Assembly (NCBI GenBank): GCA_003024985.2
Contig: PXIH01S0008839.1
DNA length: 16,478 bases
Source of the DNA: Euperipatoides rowelli
Taxonomy: Eukaryota > Onychophora > Udeonychophora > Euonychophora > Peripatopsidae
Direction: 5' to 3' (one strand)
Below are positions 8,124 through 16,478 of the stretch, piece after piece (position 1 is the first letter of the stretch; each line of letters opens with the position of its first letter). Both the position numbers and the translations under genes were made by a program. The notes under the pieces are model-generated. The model saw nothing but the letters and a program-made list of their open reading frames with translations, made no database searches and was not told where the DNA came from.

Positions 8124-9843
8124 ATTTGATCTTTTATTTTAAAATAAAATTTAGAAATAAAAACAACTACTAAATAATAAATCTTTTAAAAAATACAGTA
8201 ATCTAAAAACCTCTGCAATTTAAGTTACAGTAACCTGTATACAGTAAATATGAATCTAAAAATAAAACAAGCAGCATTGCTTCAGTTTTACATTTTTTTA
8301 ATCAAAGATGCCTAAAGATTTGGAAGTTTAAAAAAAAAACCTGCCTGAAGGTGACACTCGTTATTTAACCTGCTGCCAGTTAAGTAACTGAAGTCAGTCT
8401 CACTAACTCAAACATGAAAAAAAAAAATTACTGGTCTAAGATCACAGACTGTGGTAAATTTCTAAAAGAAGAAAATAAATACCAATTATCAATACTAATT
8501 TGGCAAAATAAAAGCCTCAGGAAGGTTAAATTTCAATGATTGGAAAATGTCATAGGAGCAAATTTTTAAACTTATGTCGAGCTATCTACTTCCTTTGCAA
8601 CAACTGGTGTTTCTTTATTATTTTAATTCACTTTAAAATGTAGTCGATAGATTTTCTTATTACCAAGAATTAAAAAAAAAAAAAAAAAAAAAAATTTTTG
8701 TCTGATTTAACTAAGGGCATTCAATTGTCTTAAATTAGTAGCTTGAAGAAAACTAATACCTTCACAATGTAATTAGTGTCACATATCAATTCATAAAACA
8801 TTCATCAAATATTTGAGTTTTTAAATATATTGCACTTCACACGTGTTTATTAATAATGGCATAAATATTGTTATTAAGTGAATTATTGTAATATAGTAAC
8901 TATAAGAAGAAAAAATTCATTTGTATTTAATATATCGGCAGGAATAAAAAAATGTTACAAATACCATGCATTATATGGGAAAGACATTAATTTTATATTC
9001 TATTAAAAATGTTTGTTTTTGGTCTCTTTTTTTAAAAAAAAAAAAAAATCAGAAAAGATATGCAGCTGATTAATGTGATATGACTAATTTACTACCAAAT
9101 TTGGCTACAACAAATTAAAATTTTGAATTTAAATCATACATTTTTTTTTAAATTTTTATTTTAAACTAAAATTATTTCCTAATCAATCTACTGATAGAGC
9201 TATAGCCCGTACTTCTCCCTAGATTAAATACCACTTGATAAGTGTACACCATATACAGTATAAACTCTACAATGTTTACCATTTCAGTAGTAAGCCTAAT
9301 ATAATGCCCTAACTTGCTAATTTTTATAAGAAAAATTACAAGTTTTAAATACTTTAGGCCTATTACCGTACATTTAAACATCTCAGCCAAATTTATAATG
9401 GTTAACAATGTATGACTAATTTTTTTTTTAGCACTGTTCCTAAGGAATAGTGATGTTTCTTTTTTACTATTCTGCTCACAAAATTACTATTCAGAAAAAA
9501 ATAAAACAATATATTAAGTTACAGTAGTTATTTTGATTTTGGTGGATGTAAAGTGAGAAAAGATAAAACGTAGGCATTTAATTATTAATTACAATATTTT
9601 CCTTTATAACTCAGACGAACGAGAGGGGGGAGTAGATAAATATCAGGACATAAGTTACATTTATTATAACAAAATAAATAGCCATTACCTGCAAACAATT
9701 GATTAAAATGTTTATAATTTTAAAACTTCAAATTTTGGGGGGTAAGTGTTAACTAGCCTAACCTAATGATCATTGTAAGCAATTATTGACATCTCTATTT
9801 GAACAAGCTGGATCATTTACTTGATATTAATTTTAATCTTATC
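8124..9843. other. AT-rich stretch, no gene seen
   Basis: About 1.7 kb of A/T-rich DNA containing an A-run of 23 (8672-8694), further A-runs near 8329, 8419 and 9038, and several tacagta words. The open minus frame at 9172-9408 shows no protein features. Confidence 0.5.
8672..8694. repeat. Poly-A run (23)
   Basis: An uninterrupted A-run followed by ttttt. No retroposon body is recognisable upstream of it. Confidence 0.8.
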
Positions 9844-9871
9844 TCAAATGAGAACAGTTGTTCTCATTTGA
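9844..9871. repeat. Near-perfect 28-bp palindrome
   Basis: The arms tcaaatgagaaca (9844-9856) and tgttctcatttga (9859-9871) are exact reverse complements around a 2-bp centre (gt). It can form a cruciform or bind a dimeric factor. It lies inside an open plus frame (9799-10017) that has no recognisable family. Confidence 0.9.
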
Positions 9872-10633
9872 ATGAATTTCTGCCCAGCAATATTCTAGAG
9901 AAAACATTCACTCAATTTTTTTTTGTGTGTGTCCATCTTGAAAGACAAGTCATCATTGATAGCATCATAGCAGATAAGAAAATAGAAATAATAAACCCGA
10001 AACACCACCGATTGTGAATTAATCAGCATTAGCCGATATTTATGCTGAGTGTTTAATGTCAAAGAAAAAGCGTAAGACATTTACAGTATATAAGTGATTA
10101 AGCCAAAGGTGTTTTAATTGACAAAAGTATAATTTGTGGCCTAAAATATTTTGTTTCATATTTTAATGGTCTAATATACGGTATGACTTTATTTGAGAAT
10201 AAATCTATAAGTTATTATTCTTGTTAAAAATTATAGAGTTGCCTTCCCATTTGAAAATTAATTAGTATATTTTTTTTAATTTTCTTAAAAATCTCAAGTA
10301 TTTTCTTGCAAGTGCATATAATTACTATATTAGCGTGAAAAGAAAGCATTTTTTTTTTTAAACACATTGTAACTAGCTAAAGAAATATTGTTCACTGGCT
10401 AAATATCCTAATATAAACTCATGCAAATATGAAAGTTTAAATATAAAATAATTTTCACTGCCAAAATATGATTATAACCAAAAGATAATGTAATTTATTT
10501 AAATGTACTGTAATTTTTTTTCTACTTTTCCACTGGAATATTACCTTCAATATTTAACTATTCCTTTCTAATTTTCACTATTCTCGGAATACCGTTAAAA
10601 TCAAACACTGGTTAATATAGTGTATATCAGTAG
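9872..10633. other. AT-rich stretch, no gene seen
   Basis: The overlapping frames 9799-10017 (+) and 9895-10080 (-) give no recognisable protein. Remaining sequence is A/T-rich with short homopolymers. Confidence 0.45.
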
Positions 10634-10916
10634 AAGCCTAGAGTAGAAGGGTTAATCAAGGTAAAAATAGCAGAACTCTTGATTAGGCCTACATGCCAAG
10701 ATCCACAGTTTGCCATGTTGTATAAATTGCAAGGAATATACCAACATCATCTGTAGAATGTTAAAGAGGCTTTGTCCAAAATAAAATAAAAAGTTTAAAG
10801 CAAACTTGAAGAAATATTCTCATCTCAGCAAAATGTCATTGGGGCCTTTATTAACATCTATGCTTGGAGAAAGTGAAAAAGTGTGGACTTGGTATCTTAA
10901 GCCACGTTTACACTGA
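10634..10916 (+). pseudogene. hAT transposase C-terminal (dimerisation) region, decayed
   Basis: Three plus-strand frames join into the hAT C-terminal pattern. Frame one (10634-10756) includes ELLIRPTCQDPQFAMLYKL, like the 'YP-x-LYKLA' helix. Frame two gives IPTSSVEC, a TAA stop, then RGF (10738-10773), matching the signature 'IP-x-SS-x-ECERGFS' with the stop in place of the second Glu. Frame three (10791-10913) reads FKANLKKYSHLSKMSLGPLL and later KVWTWYLKPR, fitting the 'L-x3-NL ... L-x2-L-x5-GP ... A-x3-W' end of the domain, and stops at TGA 10914-10916. At least two frameshifts and the stop make it inactive. The catalytic part is absent. The last codons fall inside the repeat that starts at about 10897, so the transposase end and that repeat may belong to one element. 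Confidence 0.7.
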
Positions 10917-10980
10917 AAGCGAATCCTTTTCCGATACGTGTTGTGGAACAGATATCACAATGGTCGTGTTTACACTGCCT
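10897..10980 (-). repeat. Inverted, shorter relative of the 410-bp repeat
   Basis: On the minus strand this ends in cagtgtaaacgtggctta, identical to the right end of copy 1 (about 458-474), with a weaker match to the preceding aacacgt...cggaaaag region. A second gtttacactg word is at 10968-10977, direct with respect to the one at 10906-10915. In copy 1 the two such words are inverted. Beyond 10980 no similarity was recognised. Confidence 0.6.
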
Positions 10981-11218
10981 TCAACCATGAATGAATTTGC
11001 ACTGCATGATTTTGAAATAGCGGTAATCATATAAACCAGGCAAGAAGTTGACTACGATAGTACGATGCCGATCATTTGTTTATTATTAAATCTCAAAAAT
11101 TGATGGTGAAATTCTTTGTTAAATATACCTGCAGCAATCTTAGCTTCTGGTATTGTGTGGAAAATAGTTTAATTTTGCATCATAGAAACAGGCTGAGAGT
11201 AGCTAGTAAAATGTAGGC
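10981..11218. other. Spacer, nothing recognised
   Basis: Moderately AT-rich sequence between the repeat relative and the GTATCGA-rich element. It may include internal parts of the hAT element, but I see no match. Confidence 0.4.
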
Positions 11219-11426
11219 AGGCTTGGGCAGTATCGAAGATACATGTATCGAAAATACGTATCGTCGATACAATAGTAACTTGTATTTTAAAGCAGTTTCT
11301 AAAGTAACGAAAAAAGCGGTATCGAAAATATATTTTAAGTGTATCAAAGTATTTTTTTTTCTTCGTTACTTTCAATATTTTAATAAAGCAATACTTTTCA
11401 ATGCTTAAAATCCTATGCCCAAGACA
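11219..11426. mobile_element. Small GTATCGA-rich element, hAT-like
   Basis: The left end contains cttgggcagtatcgaa (cttgggca, 11222-11229) and the right end its exact partner tgcccaag (11416-11423). Between them are several gtatcga/tcgatac words (11231, 11240s-11270, 11320) and an 11-bp inverted pair, aaagtaacgaa (11301-11311) and ttcgttacttt (11362-11372). The cttgggcagtatcg-type start and repeated subterminal words are typical of nonautonomous hAT elements (established pattern, from memory). Open frames on both strands here (11169-11480 and 11223-11408) are by-products of the inverted repeats, not genes. Confidence 0.5.
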
Positions 11427-12121
11427 TATTGTATAAAAATATGGGCATGTAAAAATTCCACATGATGCTTGCCTGCCCATGTTTTTTTATTTTATGTTGA
11501 ATGTATAGCCTACTGTCTTGTTCAATTGTTTCATTTAAATGACACTATTTATTGAAATAATTTTGAAGTTTTACTATTTATATTATTTATTTTTATCTTG
11601 CTATAAAATAAATTTAATGGTCAAATAATAATTATTATTGTGGCAATTATATTTTAGAATTAATAAAGATTTTTTTAAAAAAAAAATTGGTTAGAATATT
11701 ATGACACACGCTTATTCTAGACGCCATTAAAATTATCCGGAATTCTTAGCGAATTAAGAGGTCAAATAAAGAATGACCTTTTGGTTCCTTTTTTCTAGAA
11801 CACTGTATTTAGGTAGATATTTTCCTCCGTGAATGCTGTAATGAAGTTACCAAGAATCTTCATATCCGCACGTATGCTTAAAAATAATCTTGCAATGATT
11901 TATTAATGAATTGTATTTTTTCTTTGTTGTTTCTAATTGGCTGCGAGTTTTGAAATCTAAATTATGACTATTTATTTACTTTTATTTTATAGAAGCCATT
12001 ATGATGTTTTCTATGAGTTCTCTACTTGTAAATTGGTCTAACTTTAAACTATTATAAAATAGATCATGGCATCAAATAAAGTTTTAGAATAAAAAAATTA
12101 AAAAATAACATTTTTTTAATT
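11427..12121. other. AT-rich stretch, no gene seen
   Basis: Contains an inverted aggtca/tgacct pair with a 9-bp spacer (11759-11779), which could be chance. No coding or RNA signal is seen. Confidence 0.45.
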
Positions 12122-12423
12122 AAAAAAACAACATATGGTCCCGTCTTCGTGGTCAAGTCGGCTACGATGCTGGCGGAAAGCAAGGCGACGACATATGCTG
12201 GGAGTAGTACAGGTTCGCGTCCCAGCTGAGCCGGTTATAGCACGGTTTTTTCCCTGGCTTCTAACATCTTGTCAGGGTTTTTTAACCAAGTACGCCGCCG
12301 GCTCAGAAAGGAATTTGGTATAGAAAATTCTAATTAATGTTAAGTTTATGATTTATTATTGAAATTAAATGAATTTGCTGTGAAGTAATGGTAAATTTAT
12401 TTAAAAAAAAAAAAAAAACAACA
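12122..12423 (+). mobile_element. tRNA-derived SINE-like retroposon
   Basis: A compact, strikingly GC-richer block (about 12135-12310) has a Pol III-type A box tggtcaagtcgg (12150-12161, fits TRGYNNANNNGG). A B box follows, ggttcgcgtcc (12212-12222, one mismatch to GGTTCGANNCC). The 62-nt spacing suggests a long-variable-arm tRNA ancestor or an insertion. Downstream lies a structured body: ctgagccgg (12226-12234) pairs with ccggctcag (12298-12306), enclosing ccctg/caggg (12252-12256 and 12273-12277). An A/T-rich tail ends in an A-run (12403-12418). The unit is flanked by the perfect 12-bp repeat aaaaaaacaaca (12122-12133 and 12412-12423), a plausible though low-complexity target duplication. 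The open frame 12135-12323 is incidental. SINE identity is likely, but the family is unknown. Confidence 0.6.
12150..12222 (+). promoter_or_regulatory. Internal Pol III A and B boxes
   Basis: The A box at 12150-12161 matches its consensus at every fixed position. The B box at 12212-12222 differs at one position (C for A after ggttcg). Together they would form a type 2 Pol III promoter inside the SINE-like unit. Confidence 0.5.
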
Positions 12424-12750
12424 ACAGCAAAGCTTTACAAAAATTGTATTTAATTGTTAAACATGGGGGGAGGGGGAGTAGGAAATATAAGCCTGTATAT
12501 TTTTTGCTGTTTAATTAGCGCATGTGTTTTTTTTTTTTTCAATATCACTATGTTTAAGTGTAATAGACTTTTACAAAAATATACTGTAAGTAGACTTTTG
12601 CAAATCATAGTAAGCAAACAGCAAATATCTAAAATAAATGAATAAACAAATGGAGTAATAACTCTAGTTAATTATTTCAGACATTTCTATAAAACAGTAT
12701 AACTTATTCTGAGCTAAATTGAAAATTTTATGTTTAAAATGGATAACTTA
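12424..12750. other. AT-rich spacer with short G-run
   Basis: Contains ggggggaggggga (12465-12477) and a T-run near 12527-12539. The small frame at 12454-12645 has no protein features. Confidence 0.45.
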
Positions 12751-13155
12751 TTTGAGATTATTAAAATAGTTATATAATAATGTATTATAACTGTATAAGC
12801 CAATGGCTTAAATCTTTGATTCAATAAAGAAATAATAAATAAAACTTAACTTTTTAGTCTTTCAAAATAGCACCGCTTTTATAAAATCTTGACAAATTGA
12901 ACATGCCTGCAATCATTGATCATAGGTAGAGCGGATGTGACATAATTTTAGAGAATCCTATTGCGATATAGATTTTTGTGCACATTTTTACTGATAGCCC
13001 GAGGCATCTCTCGCAACGGGTACCAAGAAGCTGTTGCGGTACAGGATACAGTAAGCTGTTCTGGAACAGAATTTGCTTGCGCGTTTACACTGGTTAATAT
13101 CGCAACGCATTGTGCAACGTGTTCCGGAAAAGTGGCCAGTATAAACATGGCTTTA
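12751..13155 (+). repeat. Dispersed ~410-bp repeat, copy 2
   Basis: This is the partner of 65-475, starting tttgagattattaaaatag and ending ccagtataaacatggcttta. Shared internal blocks include gcaatcattgatcata (12909-12924), gagcggatgtga and gttgcggta. The hairpin arms are decayed here (gtttacactgg against ccagtataaac), which points to an older copy or to drift after insertion. Matching open minus frames in both copies (12948-13148 and 327-518) share a short peptide, LTSVN-x-Q-x-NSVPE. This follows from DNA similarity, and I see no evidence of selection on the protein. Confidence 0.85.
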
Positions 13156-14810
13156 TATTCTGCTTATAAACCTATAGAAAGTCAGCCAATTTACCAATGA
13201 TAAAAGAACAATCTTGTATTGATTTTCTTGTTCAATTATATTTGTAGAATTATGATTTTGACTTGCAGACTTAATGGGATGAAAGTCTGAATGACTTCCA
13301 TCTATGCCTTTTGACTTCTAAAATTAACAGGATGGAAGTAGCTGACTTCTGAAAAAAAAAGCTTAACTGGAGCACTGACCTATACAGGACAAAATGCTAT
13401 GAACAAAAGAGCAGGACACATTTCAATTACCGGTACCTTTTATATTTTTAAAGAAATAGCCTATACTAAAAAAGAATAGGCCTAAGCTACAGTATATACT
13501 GTACATTTTGTAATGAGCTAGATTCATATCAGTTTAGCCTGCGTAATTATAGTTGGCAAATGTTCAGTGGCATTTCAGTCCACTGAATCCTATGTCATAT
13601 CAAACAAGATTTATGATCTGTCAAAATCACACTTGAGTTGTTGTATTTATCATAAAATTAGGGTTGTCATTACATTTTCCAATCAATTTTGTGCAGTTTT
13701 GCTTGTTTTGGTTAGTTAGTTTTATTTTATTTTTTTTAAAATGGTGGTCATTTTAATTTGACGAATTGATAGACTACCTACACTGTATATTAAAGAATTA
13801 CATTTTTAATCAAAAAAATATAAAAAATTATAGCTCAATTCAGTCTAAAGTTCTTGGGATAATCTAAAAGTTTAACAATTTAAATATACTGTATAGTATA
13901 GTTATCAATACTGTCAGCCATTTTGGTTTTAGAATCTAAGAAAATAACCAACTGTGTGAGCATGTTTAAAAAAATCCAAATAAGACAAAGGGAACAGGTG
14001 TTACAAAACTGAATTGGGACAAATTGTCTAGAAATTTTTTTGGTTATGAGGGTGTAATTTTTGGTAAGAAAAAAAGAAAGAAAATTCAATTGGACAGTCC
14101 AACTTGAATTCTGGAACATTTTCTTTTCCCTTGTTTAATCTGACAATTTTATCTGCAAGTGGTTCTGTGGTTTTTGATTTACATCAGGTACAACAGAATT
14201 ACTTGTGCCTCACTTAATTAACAAAGATATTGTCATAAATTAGCTTATTTTTTTCTCATTCTAAAACAAAAAGTTCTCTTTTGAAGCTTTCAAAATCATG
14301 CATAGAAAAGTGGGAAAATGGTGGCCGTTTAGTAGCTATAGGATAAATAGTTGCGGAAGAAAGTTAATTATTGAAACTTTTTCCCAATGCCATTTCTTAT
14401 GAGATTTTTGCCCAACACACTATTGAGAGAGACAGAACTGTAGTGACGCATTAAAGTGAATATTTGAATTATAGCCAAAGACATTTTTTATATAGTCATG
14501 GAATTTGAAACTGGTTATTTGTTAATACTATATCCAATTTGATGACTATATATACAACAAAAATAAAAATTGCTTCAGCATACTTCAAGTTCTTAGCTAG
14601 CTGATAGCAATTTAGCAAATATAGATTTTCTGTGATAGTCAAGAACAGTGCGGTAATACTGTAACTTAGCACATTGAACCAGGCTTTATAAATAAACCTA
14701 ATTTTTTAATTTAATATTTTTGGGTTGAATGAAATAAATTCATAAATATTTGTGGAGATATAAATATTATATTTACACACATTTTTGTAATCTTTGTTTT
14801 CTTATTGTAG
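13156..14810. other. Long AT-rich stretch, no supported gene
   Basis: Holds a 16-bp palindrome at 13488-13503 and two modest inverted pairs: acttccatc/gatggaagt (13294-13302, 13331-13339) and ttcagtgg/ccactgaa (13563-13570, 13580-13587). A strong splice-acceptor-like sequence ends at 14810 (ttttcttattgtag), but the reading frames after it stop within 15 codons. The minus frame 13880-14119 has no recognisable features. Confidence 0.45.
13488..13503. repeat. 16-bp perfect palindrome tacagtatatactgta
   Basis: Two inverted copies of the tacagta word that is over-represented through the window, joined by ta. Confidence 0.9.
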
Positions 14811-14907
14811 AAACTGAAGACACCCATCTTGTTTAGACCCAGATGTTGCAAATGAAGGCAAAATTCAAGAAAATAATAAACACAAGCCACATTCATTAAT
14901 AATATAA

Positions 14908-15075
14908 GTAGCGTATAAATTTAACTGCAAGTTGGAATATTGTATTGGAGCTGGAATTTCAATTTTTAAAAAGTCTTCTGCCTTCAATGTGAAGGAGCAG
15001 TTCTGGGACATTCCAAATAGCGAGTGCATGGTAGTCTACCACGATTTGAAGACTTTTTTTTACTTAGTATTTTAA
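14908..15075 (+). CDS. Possible terminal exon or coding remnant, family unknown
   Basis: A plus-strand frame of 55 codons runs between stops at 14905-14907 and 15073-15075. Its core reads KLEYCIGAGISIFKK, then SAFNVKEQFWDIPNSECMVV and YHDLKTFF. The residue mix (W, C, D, E, P, H) and local GC near 40% differ from the surrounding A/T-rich translations. There is no ATG at the front (the first is at 15028), so it would have to be a spliced 3' exon. An acceptor could be the ag at 14930-14931, which has little pyrimidine tract. A well-formed AATAAA lies at 15314-15319, giving a 3' UTR of about 240 nt. I recognise no family. The same DNA also folds (see findings), so a structured noncoding RNA or chance are alternatives. 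Confidence 0.28.
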   Translation, partial: VAYKFNCKLEYCIGAGISIFKKSSAFNVKEQFWDIPNSECMVVYHDLKTFFYLVF

Positions 15076-15253
15076 TTTTCAGCCTCGTAAATTTAAAACC
15101 TCCAATACGCTTAATATTCCTGTTTTCTAAGCTTAATCTTGAATATATTGTTCTATGAACAACTTTTAAAAATGGTTTGTATTGAGTAATCTACCATGCA
15201 AGTTTTTGCTCCTTTGTTTTGAAATTTGATTTCCTTTTGTTGTTCATCAGTGC

Positions 15254-15276
15254 ATTTACTGTTGGGAACAGTAAAT
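15254..15276. repeat. 10-bp stem, 3-nt loop hairpin
   Basis: The arms atttactgtt (15254-15263) and aacagtaaat (15267-15276) are perfect complements around ggg. It lies between the possible coding remnant and the AATAAA signal. Confidence 0.85.
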
Positions 15277-15313
15277 AATATCTATATAGAATTTATGATA
15301 AAATCTTGTAACA

Positions 15314-15319
15314 ATAAAC
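15314..15319 (+). promoter_or_regulatory. Possible polyadenylation signal
   Basis: AATAAA in gtaacaataaactgg, followed within 20-40 nt by a GT/T-rich stretch (tgacttgtcttatt). AATAAA is common by chance in this AT-rich DNA. It is singled out only for its position after the frame at 14908-15075. Confidence 0.3.
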
Positions 15320-16478
15320 TGGATTTCAAATATGACTTGTCTTATTATTCTGAATAAACAAAACATAATTATTTCTCTATTATATTGATATTCTGTCCAG
15401 CCAACATTGCTAAATTATAATTCTGAGTTTGTATATTTGTTACCATGTATTGCAGTATACTGTACATATCGTTTAATAAATGTGTGCAACTGAGGAAGAG
15501 AATAAGATATTTCTTTTCTATTAAAATCTTATGGAAAATTTCTAAATCTATTTTTATTATTTCTCAGATTTTTCATGCACAAATTTTCTCTTTTTTGCAT
15601 CTCAATCTGGAAAAAGAGATACATCACGCTCTTGTGATAATTTTTTTTTCAGTAATTTTTATTTTATCTAATAAACTAATAGTGAATGTTTGTTTTAAGA
15701 TTTTTATCTTATTTTTTTCTTCAATTACCACTTAAAAAAACAATCTTTTTATAATTATAATTATGAAGACATTCAAATACAATACATAATAAAATCAAAA
15801 AATTTAAAGAAATTTTAAAAATGATTACACCAATTAAAACATCTGGCAAGTATAATAGAACAAATATAAAAACCTATAATTTTTTTTTCTAGTATTACAT
15901 CATTTCACTCTATACTTTCCCAATCAAGAGTAGCAGCCCCACAGAACAATAAACCTTTGGCATAAATCATGACATTTATTAACATCATGCACTGTTTGAA
16001 CAATTTGAATGGTAATTTATTGGATATACAGTATCTTGAACAAAGAAAAATGTCAATAACCTGCAGATTATCATGTTTTCAAATAATAATTATATTTGTA
16101 ATAATAATTATGGACTACTTCTTAAACTATAAAATCTTTAAAATGCAAAAGTGGATTTAAAAATGGCAGATTGATTTTAACAAATAATCAGCCTTGTAAG
16201 CTTATTATAGTATGCAAGTAAAAAATGTTTATTTTTAAAAAAATCAATAATTGAATTAAGAAACAACTGGTTACATAAGGCAAGTTTTCGCGACGTGAAC
16301 CAGAAACTGGTTGGTTCAATTAATTCAATGTGGTTAGCTATAAAACGTCACATCTGATATGTTTGGTTAGACTTTTGGTTAACCAATTAGATGATAGCAA
16401 AAACTCTTTGGCCTGCTTTTGTGGTTTGTTTTAAAAAATAAAAATAGCTTTCAGGAAAGCAAAAAAAATAATGTTTAG
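15320..16478. other. AT-rich stretch to the window end, no gene seen
   Basis: The open plus frames at 15445-15735 and 15969-16160 translate to Phe/Ile/Lys-rich sequence without recognisable motifs. The last 200 bases are somewhat richer in GC and contain small inverted words (aaccag/ctggtt near 16299-16312, tggttaacca near 16376-16385) but no identifiable element. Confidence 0.45.

Noticed and set aside
9799-10017. 72-codon open plus frame containing the 28-bp palindrome
   Set aside because: No recognisable motif, an antisense frame overlaps it, and the length is within chance for this base composition.
11169-11480. 103-codon open minus frame
   Set aside because: Its translation is made of repeated FDT/RYF units arising from the GTATCGA and inverted repeats of a mobile element.
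11759-11779. Inverted aggtca/tgacct pair, like nuclear-receptor half-sites
   Set aside because: A 9-bp spacer is not a standard arrangement, and six-base words pair by chance in this much DNA.
12135-12323. 62-codon open plus frame in a GC-rich island
   Set aside because: The island is better explained by tRNA-type A and B boxes and nested stems of a SINE-like unit.
14811-14855. Possible exon after the acceptor-like ttttcttattgtag
   Set aside because: All three frames meet a stop within 15 codons, and T-rich plus AG sequences are frequent here.
15445-15735. 96-codon open plus frame
   Set aside because: The translation is Phe/Ile/Ser/Lys-rich as expected of A/T-rich noncoding DNA, with no motif or start context.
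1-16478. CRISPR arrays, bacterial operons, rRNA or intact tRNA genes
   Set aside because: No regularly spaced repeats, no dense coding and no intact tRNA or rRNA sequence were seen on either strand.

Overview
This window is AT-rich (about 70-72% by eye) noncoding DNA from an animal genome. No complete gene can be supported on either strand. The eukaryotic signs are decayed retrotransposon and transposon coding fragments, a tRNA-derived SINE-like unit, short inverted-repeat elements, long mononucleotide runs and scattered AATAAA signals. There is no operon structure and no ribosome binding sites. The mix of Ty1/copia, hAT and Tc1-like relics, with frequent TAGGCC-type and TACAGTA words, would suit a marine invertebrate, possibly an echinoderm-like deuterostome, but the species assignment is a guess.

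Layout, left to right. A dispersed repeat of about 410 bp (65-475) returns near the right side (12751-13155), and a shorter inverted relative lies at about 10897-10980. At 704-830 there are G-rich tracts and a strong G/C hairpin. Ty1/copia relics follow: reverse transcriptase on the + strand (869-1168), and gag (1267-1571) with a primer-binding-like site (1591-1602) on the - strand, so the two converge. A hAT-like terminus ends at 2128, and a possible decayed frame lies on the - strand at 2418-2723. From 2730 to 4300 there is plain AT-rich sequence. A G-rich block holds a perfect 111-bp tandem duplication (4408-4652). A second hAT-like end stops at 5300, a Tc1/mariner-like transposase N-terminus is at 5440-5662 (-), and a third hAT-like end stops at 6720. 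A 200-bp MITE-like element lies at 7924-8123 and a near-perfect 28-bp palindrome at 9844-9871. A hAT transposase C-terminal relic (10634-10916) runs directly into the inverted relative of the 410-bp repeat. A GTATCGA-rich small element is at 11219-11426 and the SINE-like unit at about 12122-12423. An unrecognised but protein-like frame at 14908-15075 is followed by a plausible polyadenylation signal.

Functionally the region reads as a graveyard of old mobile elements in an intergenic or intronic setting. The fragments are broken by stops and frameshifts and do not work together as a system. I did not find a convincing new biological system. The items most worth following are the SINE-like unit, the possible link between the hAT relic and the 410-bp repeat family, the window-wide excess of TACAGTA, and the possible terminal exon near 15 kb.
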